From Bacteroidales bacterium (GTDB taxonomy: Bacteria > Bacteroidota > Bacteroidia > Bacteroidales > UBA932), in NCBI GenBank assembly GCA_017400135.1, contig JAFPVJ010000009.1:1-64000 (forward strand): a DNA stretch of 64,000 nucleotides. The letters are read 5' to 3'. Under the pieces are notes generated by a model. It worked only from the letters and a program-made list of their open reading frames with translations, had not been told where the DNA came from and ran no database searches. Position 1 is the stretch's first letter; each line of letters opens with the position of its first letter. Made by a program: the position numbers and the translations under genes. Positions 16,851 through 24,995 of this stretch are shown piece by piece.

Positions 16851-18038
16851 ATGAGCAACTGGGAAATCATTTTCAAAGACCGTCTGGCAGATGCCAGGCT
16901 GGAGCTTCCTGAGGAAGGCTGGCAGGCCCTCCTTTCCCGGCGTGCCGAACGGACGCGGCGGAAAAAACAGAAGAGGGCTTTGCTTTGGGCCGTGCCCGCC
17001 ATCGCGGCGGCTACCCTGGCCCTGGTCTTGATCCCCCGCGGGGAAGAAGATGCACCGGCTGTCCTGAAAACCGGCCCCTCACCCGTTGCGGAAGCCATAC
17101 TCCCTCCCGAAACGATCCCTTCGCCTGAGACGGAGCCCATTCCTTCGGACGCTTCCACATCGAAAGCGGCGGCAAATCCTGTACGGACAAGGGTCCACAA
17201 ACCATTCGAACCGGTCATCGTATCCGACTCTCCAGACACGGAAACGGCCCCTTCTTCACCGGCGCCCGTCTCCCAACCGGCATCCGATGGTCCGGGAACG
17301 GAATCGCCCTCCCCAGCATCAACCACCGAGGCCGAATCCGCAACCTCTCCCGCTTCCGCACAACCCAGTTTTGAGACAATCCTTCAGGAAGAAGGCCGGA
17401 GTGCAACCACCCGTCCCGGCCGCAAAGCCGCCCTCGGTGCAGGGAGTCTCCTGGCCGCCATCGGGCAGGAACAACATGCAGGTACTTATCCCCGCGGAGC
17501 CTACAGTGCCCCTACAGAAATGGTTGCCGGCCTCCCTAATTATCTCGGGTACGGCGCCTCCGATAACAGACTCATACAAAGTCATTCCCGTCCCGTGGAA
17601 ATCGGACTCACGGCCAGCATTCCCCTGGCCCGGCGATGGAGTCTGATGACGGGAGCCGAATATGCCGTATACAAGTCCCGGTTCGGCTATTCGGCATCCA
17701 CTATGATGACCCAGAAAGCCCATTATCTCGGCATTCCGCTGCGACTGGACTACGACCTTGTCCAGAGGAACCGGTTCCGTCTCTATCTGGGAGCGGGAGC
17801 CAAGGCGGACTGGGGCATCGCCGCCCGGCTGGACGGGGAGAAAATCGATCCCGACGGCTTCGGTTTTTCCTTGCTGGGTGCCGGCGGACTCCAATGGAAC
17901 GTCTCGGGACCGCTCGGTCTCTATCTGGAGCCTCGTTTCAACTGGTTCCTGTCCGACCCGGAAGGCCGCCTCAAGACTTTCCGGACGGATAGTCCGTTCC
18001 GATTCACCTTGTCGGCCGGCGTTCGCATTGATTTGTAA
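16851..18038 (+). CDS. Putative anti-sigma-like membrane protein with C-terminal beta-barrel domain
   Basis: Residues 1-45 are cytoplasmic and basic (WEIIFKDRLADARLELPEEGWQALL), typical of the short anti-sigma-like segment seen in Bacteroidetes. A single membrane helix follows (about 45-62, LLWAVPAIAAATLALVLI). Residues ~65-190 form a Pro/Ser/Thr-rich linker long enough to span the periplasm. The last ~200 residues are an outer-membrane barrel-like domain (GLTASIPLARRWSLMTGAEYAVYKS, final strand FTLSAGVRIDL). One chain could therefore touch both membranes. Its start lies one base after the sigma gene stop. Sensing of outer-membrane state is inferred. Confidence 0.75.
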   Translation: MSNWEIIFKDRLADARLELPEEGWQALLSRRAERTRRKKQKRALLWAVPAIAAATLALVLIPRGEEDAPAVLKTGPSPVAEAILPPETIPSPETEPIPSDASTSKAAANPVRTRVHKPFEPVIVSDSPDTETAPSSPAPVSQPASDGPGTESPSPASTTEAESATSPASAQPSFETILQEEGRSATTRPGRKAALGAGSLLAAIGQEQHAGTYPRGAYSAPTEMVAGLPNYLGYGASDNRLIQSHSRPVEIGLTASIPLARRWSLMTGAEYAVYKSRFGYSASTMMTQKAHYLGIPLRLDYDLVQRNRFRLYLGAGAKADWGIAARLDGEKIDPDGFGFSLLGAGGLQWNVSGPLGLYLEPRFNWFLSDPEGRLKTFRTDSPFRFTLSAGVRIDL

Positions 18039-18047
18039 ATAATTGAC

Positions 18048-18055
18048 TATATTTG
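18048..18055 (+). promoter_or_regulatory. -7 box of the serpin gene, near-leaderless
   Basis: TATATTTG ends 7 bases before the serpin ATG at 18063, so transcription should begin within a few bases of the start codon. A weak -33 (ATTG, 18027-18030) lies 17 bases upstream. Confidence 0.6.
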
Positions 18056-18062
18056 TGCCAGT

Positions 18063-19322
18063 ATGAAAAGAGTCGTCTGTTTCCTGTTGATGGCGGTGAT
18101 TGCCCTGCCACTTGTTTTTTCCTGCAACCGGGCCCCCGAAGTGCCGGATCCGGAGGCGGGCCTGGCTCCCTTCCCCAAGCCCTCCGAACAAGTCGACGAA
18201 GTCCCTCTGACGCGGTCGGAAAGGGATTTCGTCCAGGCCGGGAATGACTTTGCCTGGCGCCTGACCCGCAAGGTCTGGGAGACGAATCAAGAACGGAAAG
18301 GCATCATCCTCTCCCCGCTCAGCGTCCAGTACGCGCTCGGCATGCTGGGCAACGGAGCGGACGCCCAGGTGGCCGCCAAGCTGGCCGAAGTACTGGGCTA
18401 TGAAGGGACGGATGCCATCAACGCCTTCTGTTCCAAGATGATAGAATGCCTTCCCGCGGTCGACACGAGTGTCACTCTGGCGTTGGCCAACGGAGTGCTG
18501 GTCAATGACAAGTGTACGCTGAAGGCACCCTTCAAGGCGGCCGTCGAAGGCTGCTACGACGCTTTGGTGGAAAGCATGTCCTTCGACAACCCGAATGCCG
18601 TGAAGAAATATGTCAACGACTGGTGCTACAAGCACACTTTCGGACGCATCACGGATGTGCTCGAGGACGCCGATCCGCTGTCCTTCATGTACCTGATGAA
18701 CGCCATCTATTTCAACGCTCGCTGGACGAATCCTTTCGACAAGTCCAAGACCAAGAGCGAGAACTTCAAGACCCTGTCCGGACAGAACATCAAGGTTGGA
18801 ATGATGCATGCGGAGATCAAGGAAACGTACTATTATTCGGAAACCGAATCCTGCCAGATCATGACGCTGCCATACGGCAGAGGCAAGTATTCCATGACCA
18901 TCTTTTTGCCCAAGGAAACAGACGGCGTCGCCGCCCTGCTTGAGGATCGCGGTAAGTACACCTATTCCGGCCTGTCCAACGTAAAGCTCAGCCTGCCCAG
19001 CTTCAGGACAGACTACAAGATTGACATGAAATCGTTGCTAGCCGGGATGGGCCTGCCCCTCGGTCCCTACGACGAACTGGTCGAAAACGCGGACGGAACG
19101 CCCGAGATTTCAAAGGTCCTCCATAAGGCTACCATCACGGTCAACGAGACCGGATCCGAAGCGGCGGCCGTCACGGTTGTCGAAATGAGGTATGGAGCTT
19201 CCGGGATCGAGCCGCCAAAGCCGCGTGACGTCACCTTCACGGCCGATCATCCTTTCCTCTACACGATTACCGAAAACACCTCCGGCGCCATCCTCTTTAC
19301 CGGCGTCTACACCGGAAACTGA
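18063..19322 (+). CDS. Serpin-family protease inhibitor lipoprotein
   Basis: The signal peptide ends VFSC, so the protein is lipid-anchored. The rest is a full serpin: NDFAWRLTRKVWETN (helix A), GIILSPLSVQYALGMLGNGA, YLMNAIYFNARWTNPFD, and the C-terminal ADHPFLYTITENTSGAILFTGVY. The reactive-centre hinge is ETGSEAAAVTV, whose small residues fit an inhibitory serpin. Standard spacing puts P1 near the RYGAS segment, with Arg and Tyr just before it; P1 cannot be assigned with certainty. Known gut and oral Bacteroidetes serpins block host or bacterial proteases. Its 3' end overlaps the convergent pectate lyase gene by 26 bases. Confidence 0.92.
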   Translation: MKRVVCFLLMAVIALPLVFSCNRAPEVPDPEAGLAPFPKPSEQVDEVPLTRSERDFVQAGNDFAWRLTRKVWETNQERKGIILSPLSVQYALGMLGNGADAQVAAKLAEVLGYEGTDAINAFCSKMIECLPAVDTSVTLALANGVLVNDKCTLKAPFKAAVEGCYDALVESMSFDNPNAVKKYVNDWCYKHTFGRITDVLEDADPLSFMYLMNAIYFNARWTNPFDKSKTKSENFKTLSGQNIKVGMMHAEIKETYYYSETESCQIMTLPYGRGKYSMTIFLPKETDGVAALLEDRGKYTYSGLSNVKLSLPSFRTDYKIDMKSLLAGMGLPLGPYDELVENADGTPEISKVLHKATITVNETGSEAAAVTVVEMRYGASGIEPPKPRDVTFTADHPFLYTITENTSGAILFTGVYTGN

Positions 19323-20544
19323 GCGGACGGCGCAGAGTGGGGCCGGCGTGACCACGGACCTCAACGCGCGTCCAATCCGGTTTCGTCACACGATAACGAT
19401 AAGGCACCGACACTTCCCCGAGTGTCGGTGTTTCATATTGCGGATCCCAGCTGCAGTCCCGGAACACGTACGCCTTGGGCGGTGCGATGTCGATCCGATA
19501 GTCGCAGAAAGGCTTCACGCCCGGTTCGAAACAGCAGCCTTCCACGAGGAATTCTGAATGCGTACGGGGGTTGATGCCCACGGTTCCGGGACAGTCGAAG
19601 ACATTGTCCAGCACGTGGATCGTGCCGAAGCGCGCCATCGGGATGCGTGACCAGACATTCTCCCACAGGCAGTGGTCGAAGGTCACGTTCAGATAATCCT
19701 CGTCCTCCCAGCTGTCGTCCCCGCTCGCGATCAGCACGCCCAGTTCGTGGCCGTTGGACTGCTCCGTGAATCGGAAACGACACCAGCTCGCGGTAATGCA
19801 GTCGGCCTGCCGTGTGATGCCGAGCGCCAGGCAGCCGGGATCTTCGAAGGTGCAATGGTCAATCCAGACGTGGTCACAGCCGTCGCGCATGCGTATCATC
19901 GTATTCGGTTTGCCCCGGAAGGCGCCGGGACCGTCGAAGAAGAGATTGCGGATGACCAGGTTGCCGCATCCTTTCCGGAAGGCCCAGATTCCAGAGCGCA
20001 TGAAACGCATATCCGTGTCTCCGGTCCGGTCGATCAGGGTCTGCATCATCGCGTAGCCGGGGAAACTGCGTGCCAGGGAATCGTTGCTTAGCCGGAAACG
20101 GCCGTCCGGCTCCGGAAGGGTGCCGTCATATTTTTCTTCCGCGTGGGCAAGGATTTCTTTCAACTCCGGAGTACACTGGAATGCGGTCTTCAGTACGGCC
20201 CCGTGGATGCCGACGATGGTCTTGTTGCGCACCCCGTCGAAATAGGAGGACTCCGAATAGAGGAACGGTCCCTCGGAACCGTCCAGCACGATGATATCGT
20301 AGGTCCTGATGGCTTCCTCGATCGCCGCCCGCATGTCACCGCCGTCGGAGACAAGGATAATCTTCCGGCCCTGGACCCCCTTCTCCGGGCAATAAGTGCC
20401 GCCTGTCAAAGCATACTTGCCCCCCTGGATGTTCTCGCAAGTCGCCCAGCCCGTCGGCGCATTAGCATCATCCCGCGACAGCCCGTTCGAGAGGCAGCCC
20501 ACGAGAGATAATGCTAACAGACAAATACAAAACGACTTACGCAT
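19297..20544 (-). CDS. Pectate lyase family 1-like lipoprotein
   Basis: A signal peptide with lipobox LVGC is followed by a right-handed beta-helix with PL1 signatures: NKTIVGIHGAVL, HVWIDHCTFEDPGCLALGIT, CITASWCRFRF, NVTFDHCLWENVWSRIPMARFG and IHVLDNVFDCPGT. PL1 enzymes cleave polygalacturonate by beta-elimination with calcium. The residue where the catalytic Arg sits is compatible with SRIPMARFG. It is not next to a SusC/D pair or other pectin genes, so it may be a stand-alone surface enzyme. The last ~9 residues overlap the serpin 3' end in antisense. Confidence 0.85.
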   Translation of the reverse strand: MRKSFCICLLALSLVGCLSNGLSRDDANAPTGWATCENIQGGKYALTGGTYCPEKGVQGRKIILVSDGGDMRAAIEEAIRTYDIIVLDGSEGPFLYSESSYFDGVRNKTIVGIHGAVLKTAFQCTPELKEILAHAEEKYDGTLPEPDGRFRLSNDSLARSFPGYAMMQTLIDRTGDTDMRFMRSGIWAFRKGCGNLVIRNLFFDGPGAFRGKPNTMIRMRDGCDHVWIDHCTFEDPGCLALGITRQADCITASWCRFRFTEQSNGHELGVLIASGDDSWEDEDYLNVTFDHCLWENVWSRIPMARFGTIHVLDNVFDCPGTVGINPRTHSEFLVEGCCFEPGVKPFCDYRIDIAPPKAYVFRDCSWDPQYETPTLGEVSVPYRYRVTKPDWTRVEVRGHAGPTLRRPLSFRCRRR

Positions 20545-20556
20545 ACTGCCTCTCCT

Positions 20557-21828
20557 TTAGAAAATGTAATTCAGCGCAATATAGACCGCGCTCTCACCGT
20601 CGGTGCGGAGGAAGGGGCGGGCGTACTCGGCGGAGACGATGAAGTTTCGGTTCATCACGAGCTTGACACCGCTGCCGGCGCTGCAGTGGAGCCTCAACGC
20701 TTCGGCCCGCAAATCCTCCAAGGATCTTCCGTAGAAGCGCGAGAGTTCCTCCCCCTTGTAGAGCCGCGTCACCATCCCCGCGTCAAAGAGCGGATTCAGG
20801 GCGACGTACCAGCTCTGGTTGATGAAGTTGAAGGATACCAGGCGGATGCGCAACTCTGAATTCAGCCAGGCGTAACTGTCGCCCACCAGGCGCTGCGCCA
20901 GCAGGCCACGTACCGTGTTGACACCGCCCAGTCCGTCCGTGCAGGTCTGACGCAGGAACAGGGTGGAGATGTTCTGCTGGGTGTAGAACGGCGCCTGTCC
21001 CAGGACCGTTCCCTGGTAAGCCAGGTGGTAGGCCAGCACCAGTTTTTCCCCCGCCAGCGGCAGATACTGACGCCAGTGCGCCGCCAGCCGGGCGTAACGG
21101 TATCCGTCCTTGAACCAGTTCGGCGAAGCGTTGAGATAAGTCTCCGCCCAGATGCCCCGGGACGGAGCCGCTTCGTTGTCGCGCGTGTCGAAGACGAATC
21201 CCGCCTTCACCTCCACGCGCTTCCCGCCGAAAGCCTCCGTGGGTGCAAAGACGCCCGTGGAGACCATCTGATGGTACAGGGTCTGGGTCGCATCATACGC
21301 GTCGAGCGCGATGTCCCCCAGTTTGTAGTACCAGAAAGAGACCCCCGCCACCCACTTCAGATGCGGCGCGATCGGCCCCTGGAAATCCGCCAGCACGCGG
21401 ACCATCGAGCGTTTGTAATCGTAGCGGGCCACCCCCGTCTCCTTGTTGGCATCCAGCGCCGGATCATACAGTTCAATGCCGTTCAGACCATAGAACAGGA
21501 ACATCGGGTCGTACTGGTAGCTCGCGGAAAAGGTTGTCCGCACCCCCGGGATCAGATATTTGGAGTCGAACTGCGCATGCAGCAGCGTCTGTCCCTTGGT
21601 GTAGCGGGATGCTTCCAGATAGATGCGCTGCCGGTAATCCGGAAAAACACCTTTGTAGTTGAAGATATCCGCGCACACCCCGTATTGGAAGCCCAGATCG
21701 GAGTTGTAGCTCACGCAAGGAAGGGGGCCGAAGTTCCACCCGTCCTTGACAATCTCGTCCTCCCCGGCCCGCGCCGGCAAAGCGACGAATGAAACCGCCA
21801 GAACGGCGGCAAGCAAAAAGCGTCTCAT
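20557..21828 (-). CDS. Omp85/BamA-like outer-membrane barrel protein
   Basis: The signal peptide MRRFLLAAVLAVSFVALPARA is followed directly by a beta-barrel with no POTRA domains. Features include PCVSYNSDLGFQYGVCADIFNY at the start, VKAGFVFDTRDNEAAPSRGIWAE (the conserved RD/surface-antigen strand), GVNTVRGLLAQRLVGDSYAW (similar to the L6 loop region VRGY), and a C-terminal strand ending in Phe (YIALNYIF). It overlaps the upstream gtrA-like gene by 4 bases, so it belongs to the same operon. A role in export or insertion of a lipid or protein product is inferred. Confidence 0.8.
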   Translation of the reverse strand: MRRFLLAAVLAVSFVALPARAGEDEIVKDGWNFGPLPCVSYNSDLGFQYGVCADIFNYKGVFPDYRQRIYLEASRYTKGQTLLHAQFDSKYLIPGVRTTFSASYQYDPMFLFYGLNGIELYDPALDANKETGVARYDYKRSMVRVLADFQGPIAPHLKWVAGVSFWYYKLGDIALDAYDATQTLYHQMVSTGVFAPTEAFGGKRVEVKAGFVFDTRDNEAAPSRGIWAETYLNASPNWFKDGYRYARLAAHWRQYLPLAGEKLVLAYHLAYQGTVLGQAPFYTQQNISTLFLRQTCTDGLGGVNTVRGLLAQRLVGDSYAWLNSELRIRLVSFNFINQSWYVALNPLFDAGMVTRLYKGEELSRFYGRSLEDLRAEALRLHCSAGSGVKLVMNRNFIVSAEYARPFLRTDGESAVYIALNYIF

Positions 21829-22232
21829 ATTTTCCCGTTATTGTCGATCTTGCCGCGATACACGACATATTTCTGAAAAAGGAATTCCGTCCCTAGGTTC
21901 AAGGCCATGTTGAGTCCCGTGACCAGGTATTCGTTCCACCCTGCCGTCTCCGCCAGATAGTCGCCCATCCAGGTGGTCAATGGGGTAAAAACGGCGTAGT
22001 AGCCCAGCACCTTCATCATCGCGACCGGCACGTTGGCGTCGCTTCGGAAGGTAAAGCGTCGGTTGAACGTAAAGTTCCAGAGGACGGAGAGGGTCAGCGC
22101 AATCAGATAACAGGGCCAGTAACGCAGCCCCGTGAACTCATTCAGCAGCGTGAACGAGCCGATCTCAATCAGTCCCGCACTCGCCGAGAACAGGACAAAT
22201 TTCAGAAAGCGCCAGACTTCTTTCCGTTCCAT
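21825..22232 (-). CDS. GtrA-family membrane protein
   Basis: Protein of 135 residues with four predicted membrane segments and the GtrA pattern: FLKFVLFSASAGLIEIGSF, ALTLSVLWNFTFNRRFTFRS and the C-terminal FLFQKYVVYRG. GtrA-like proteins are thought to help move polyprenyl-linked sugars or lipids across the inner membrane. It lies 6 bases after the AMP ligase stop and overlaps the start of the Omp85-like gene by 4 bases, so all are translationally coupled. Confidence 0.88.
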   Translation of the reverse strand: MERKEVWRFLKFVLFSASAGLIEIGSFTLLNEFTGLRYWPCYLIALTLSVLWNFTFNRRFTFRSDANVPVAMMKVLGYYAVFTPLTTWMGDYLAETAGWNEYLVTGLNMALNLGTEFLFQKYVVYRGKIDNNGKI

Positions 22233-22238
22233 ATAAAA

Positions 22239-23933
22239 CTACTGCAACTGCGTGTAAGCCACCTTTCCGACCAGCGTCGTGGGCAGCGAATCCCGCACCT
22301 CGATTTCGGCCGGCAGGGCATATTTCGCGATATGCCGCTTGCAATGCGCCATGATGCTGTCCCGCAATTCCGGCGTATCCGACACCCCGTCCCGCAGGAC
22401 GATGAAGGCTTTGACCTTCTGCATCTTCAGCGGATCGGGCACCCCGATGACGCAGCTGCGCTGCACGGCCGGATGTCCTTCCAGGATATTCTCGATCTGG
22501 GAAGGATAGACGTTGTAGCCGTTGGTTATGATCATCCGTTTGATCCGCTGCCGGAAATAGATGAAACCTTCCTCGTCCATCACGCCGAGGTCGCCCGTGT
22601 GGAGCCACACGTGGCCGTCCTCGTGCGTGCGCAGCGTCTGTGCGTTCTCCTCCTCGTGGTTGATGTAGCCGATCATCACCGACGGACCGGTCAGGCAGAT
22701 CTCACCCTCTTCGCCGTAAGGCACTTCCTCGCAGGTCCCGGGCTTACAGATCTTGTAATACGTATCCGGATACGGCAGGCCGATGCTGCCCTCCTTTTCC
22801 TTGTTATAGGGCGTCAGGCAACTGGCCGTGACGCATTCCGTGGTCCCATAGCCTTCCCGCACGCGGATGCCCGCATGGTGGTCGGCGAGGAACTTGTCGA
22901 ATTTCTTCTTCAGCTCGATGGTCAGGGAGTCGCCGCCGGAGAACACGCCCCGCAGGCAGGACAGGTCGGCCCCGTCCAGGTAGGTGTTGCGCGTGATGGC
23001 CTCGAAGAGCGAGGGCACGCCGGCGATGAAATTGGGCTGTGTCGTGCGGATCAGCTTGGCGTAGCTCTTGACGTTGAACCGCGGCACCAGGATGGCCGTA
23101 CCTCCGCCGACCAGCACCGTGTGGATGCATACGCCCAGGCCGAAACCATGGAACACCGGCATCGCAGCCAGCATCTTGCAGTGCAGGACCTCCTCGTGGC
23201 ACATGGCCGCCGTCTGGAGGGCCAGGGCGTTGAAATTCAGGTCGGAGAGCATGATGCCCTTCGTCACGCCCGTCGTACCACCGGAGAAGAGTACCACCGC
23301 CTCCTGCAGAGGATCCTTTTCGCACACATAGCCCTCCGTTACGGACGCCCCACCCACGATGAAGTGCTTCCACAGCAGCACGCCGTCCTTCTCCACGACC
23401 TTCGGGAACTTGCGCTCCGTCATCAGCTTCTGCCCCCAGGACAGGGGGAAGGGCAATTCTTCGGAGACACGGGCGATGATCAGGTGCCTAAGCGGATGCT
23501 GCCTGCACACGTCCAGGAACTTGGCGTAGAACTGGTCCAGAGTGACCGCATACGCGCAGGACGCTTCTTCGATATAATGGACGATTTCGCCGACCGCGGA
23601 GAGGGGGTGAACCATTGACGGAACGGCGCCGATGCGGTTGAGACCGTAAAGGCAATAGATGGCCTGGGGCACGTTCGGCAGACAGACCAGGACGCGGTCG
23701 CCAGGACGGACGCCCAGGGCGTGGAAAGCCCGAGCCGTGCGGTCGATTTCCTCCGCGAGCAGGCGGTACGGGATCTTCCGGCCCATGAACGACAGGGCGG
23801 GGAAATCAGGTTCGGCGGCCGCCGTTTTCAGGACGGTGCCGGACATCGACAGTTCCGGATAATCCAGATGAAAGGGAACCTCGCCATAGCTGCCCAGCCA
23901 CGGCGTGGAGATGTTGTCATAGTTGAAAGTCAT
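22239..23933 (-). CDS. AMP-dependent acyl-CoA synthetase/ligase
   Basis: Cytoplasmic adenylate-forming enzyme of 564 residues. Signatures are LFSGGTTGVTKGIMLS (P-loop, residue ~215), GYGTTECVTASCL, WLHTGDLGVMDEEGFIYFRQRIKRM, NGYNVYPSQIE and the C-terminal catalytic Lys in LVGKVAYTQL. It activates a fatty or other carboxylic acid to acyl-AMP and probably acyl-CoA. The upstream neighbour is an E2-like acyltransferase, 15 bases away, which suggests that the activated acyl group is passed to an acceptor. The substrate cannot be read from sequence. Confidence 0.9.
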   Translation of the reverse strand: MTFNYDNISTPWLGSYGEVPFHLDYPELSMSGTVLKTAAAEPDFPALSFMGRKIPYRLLAEEIDRTARAFHALGVRPGDRVLVCLPNVPQAIYCLYGLNRIGAVPSMVHPLSAVGEIVHYIEEASCAYAVTLDQFYAKFLDVCRQHPLRHLIIARVSEELPFPLSWGQKLMTERKFPKVVEKDGVLLWKHFIVGGASVTEGYVCEKDPLQEAVVLFSGGTTGVTKGIMLSDLNFNALALQTAAMCHEEVLHCKMLAAMPVFHGFGLGVCIHTVLVGGGTAILVPRFNVKSYAKLIRTTQPNFIAGVPSLFEAITRNTYLDGADLSCLRGVFSGGDSLTIELKKKFDKFLADHHAGIRVREGYGTTECVTASCLTPYNKEKEGSIGLPYPDTYYKICKPGTCEEVPYGEEGEICLTGPSVMIGYINHEEENAQTLRTHEDGHVWLHTGDLGVMDEEGFIYFRQRIKRMIITNGYNVYPSQIENILEGHPAVQRSCVIGVPDPLKMQKVKAFIVLRDGVSDTPELRDSIMAHCKRHIAKYALPAEIEVRDSLPTTLVGKVAYTQLQ

Positions 23934-23948
23934 AGTCTTGCAGGGGGC

Positions 23949-24839
23949 TTATTCGAATTCCACGGGCGTGGCCGCAGGCTCGTCCAGGAGCTCCGGATGG
24001 GCGAAAAGATGGCGCACGAGGCGCAGGGTCTTGGAGAAATAATAGCCGTCGGCAATGCGCTCGTCGACGGTCATGCCGAGCTTGATCGTATTGCGCAGGT
24101 CGTAGCTTCCGTCCTCGTGCCAGAAGGGCCGCAGTTTCTTCTCGCTGATCACCACGAAGAAGGAGATCGTCCCCCAGTTGAACAGATGGTGGTAATCGGC
24201 GTTGAGCTTGATGCTGCCCAGGTTGGTGATGTAGCAACTCGAGTAACAAGGGTCATCTTCCGAGAGAGCCTGGGGATAATGACCGTAGTATTCCAACTTC
24301 TTGAGCGTCCAGGCCATCAGGCGGAACAGGGGGCGCGGAAGTTTTTTCACGACGTCGAGGATGCTGGTGGCCCCGTCCCTGTGGTCCTCCTTGCGGACCT
24401 TGTAGACGAAATGATGGACATAGCTGTGGACCTGCTCCAGGACGGATCCCCCTTCGGGATCCAGGACAAACTTGGCTAGGGCTTCTTCCGCTTCGTCTTC
24501 GAACTTGCGCTTGACGTTGAAGGCCACCTCGATCTTCTTGCGCTCGTAGTAGCGCCCGCCGGCGATGAACCAGTTCATCTTGGGCCGCAGCAGCATCGTC
24601 TTGGCGATGGCCGCGGTGATGACGTGGAACCAGGTGTATTTGAATTCGGGGTTTTCGGCGTTCTTGGCGGCGAGGAACTTGTCCACTTCGGTCAAGTCGA
24701 TCACCTCTCCCATCACAGCCTCATTGTTGGTACGGTCGCCGAACATGTACGGCATCATCACGTGCATCGAGTCGAGCCCCGGGATATAATACCCGTCCTT
24801 GCGGTCCCGACGATGCTTCTTCCTCTCGGTAGTTGACAT
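23949..24839 (-). CDS. Stand-alone 2-oxoacid dehydrogenase E2-like acyltransferase with altered active site
   Basis: Protein of 296 residues, start 24839 (MSTTERKKHRRDRKDGYYIPG). It has the chloramphenicol acetyltransferase-like fold of E2 catalytic domains (YTWFHVITAAIAKTMLLRPKMNWF; CYITNLGSIKLNADYHHLFNWGT) but lacks lipoyl and subunit-binding domains. The catalytic HxxxDG motif near the C-terminus reads ERIADG (in TVDERIADGYYF), so the usual His is Glu. Either the enzyme uses another base or it is a carrier/binding protein. It is first in an operon with the AMP ligase, GtrA and Omp85-like genes, suggesting acyl transfer to an envelope molecule. Confidence 0.78.
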   Translation of the reverse strand: MSTTERKKHRRDRKDGYYIPGLDSMHVMMPYMFGDRTNNEAVMGEVIDLTEVDKFLAAKNAENPEFKYTWFHVITAAIAKTMLLRPKMNWFIAGGRYYERKKIEVAFNVKRKFEDEAEEALAKFVLDPEGGSVLEQVHSYVHHFVYKVRKEDHRDGATSILDVVKKLPRPLFRLMAWTLKKLEYYGHYPQALSEDDPCYSSCYITNLGSIKLNADYHHLFNWGTISFFVVISEKKLRPFWHEDGSYDLRNTIKLGMTVDERIADGYYFSKTLRLVRHLFAHPELLDEPAATPVEFE

Positions 24840-24861
24840 AGGTTTTCGGTTAAAGTGCCTC

Positions 24862-24910
24862 CAAATGTACAAAATTTTTATTTGAATCTTCCAAAATTAC
24901 CTTATATTTG
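24862..24910. promoter_or_regulatory. Overlapping divergent promoters, acyltransferase and sugar kinase operons
   Basis: Minus strand: TACATTTG (complement of 24862-24869) with TTTG (complement of 24892-24895), 22 bases apart. Plus strand: TTTG at 24881-24884 and TATATTTG at 24903-24910, 18 bases apart. The two promoters interleave, so polymerases would compete. Confidence 0.7.
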
Positions 24911-24923
24911 TACAAGGTGGTAA

Positions 24924-24936
24924 ATCGGTTGACTAG
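24924..24936 (+). promoter_or_regulatory. Shared 13-base leader motif, copy 1
   Basis: ATCGGTTGACTAG lies about 14 bases downstream of the plus -7 box, in the leader of the kinase-isomerase-GH92 operon. Its exact reverse complement lies at 32149-32161 in the leader of the first susC-like gene. A regulator site is the simplest reading. Confidence 0.5.
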
Positions 24937-24995
24937 ATGAGAGAGGCGCAGCGGATAACCACCCCGAACCACAGATAACAAAACGATAACCAAAT

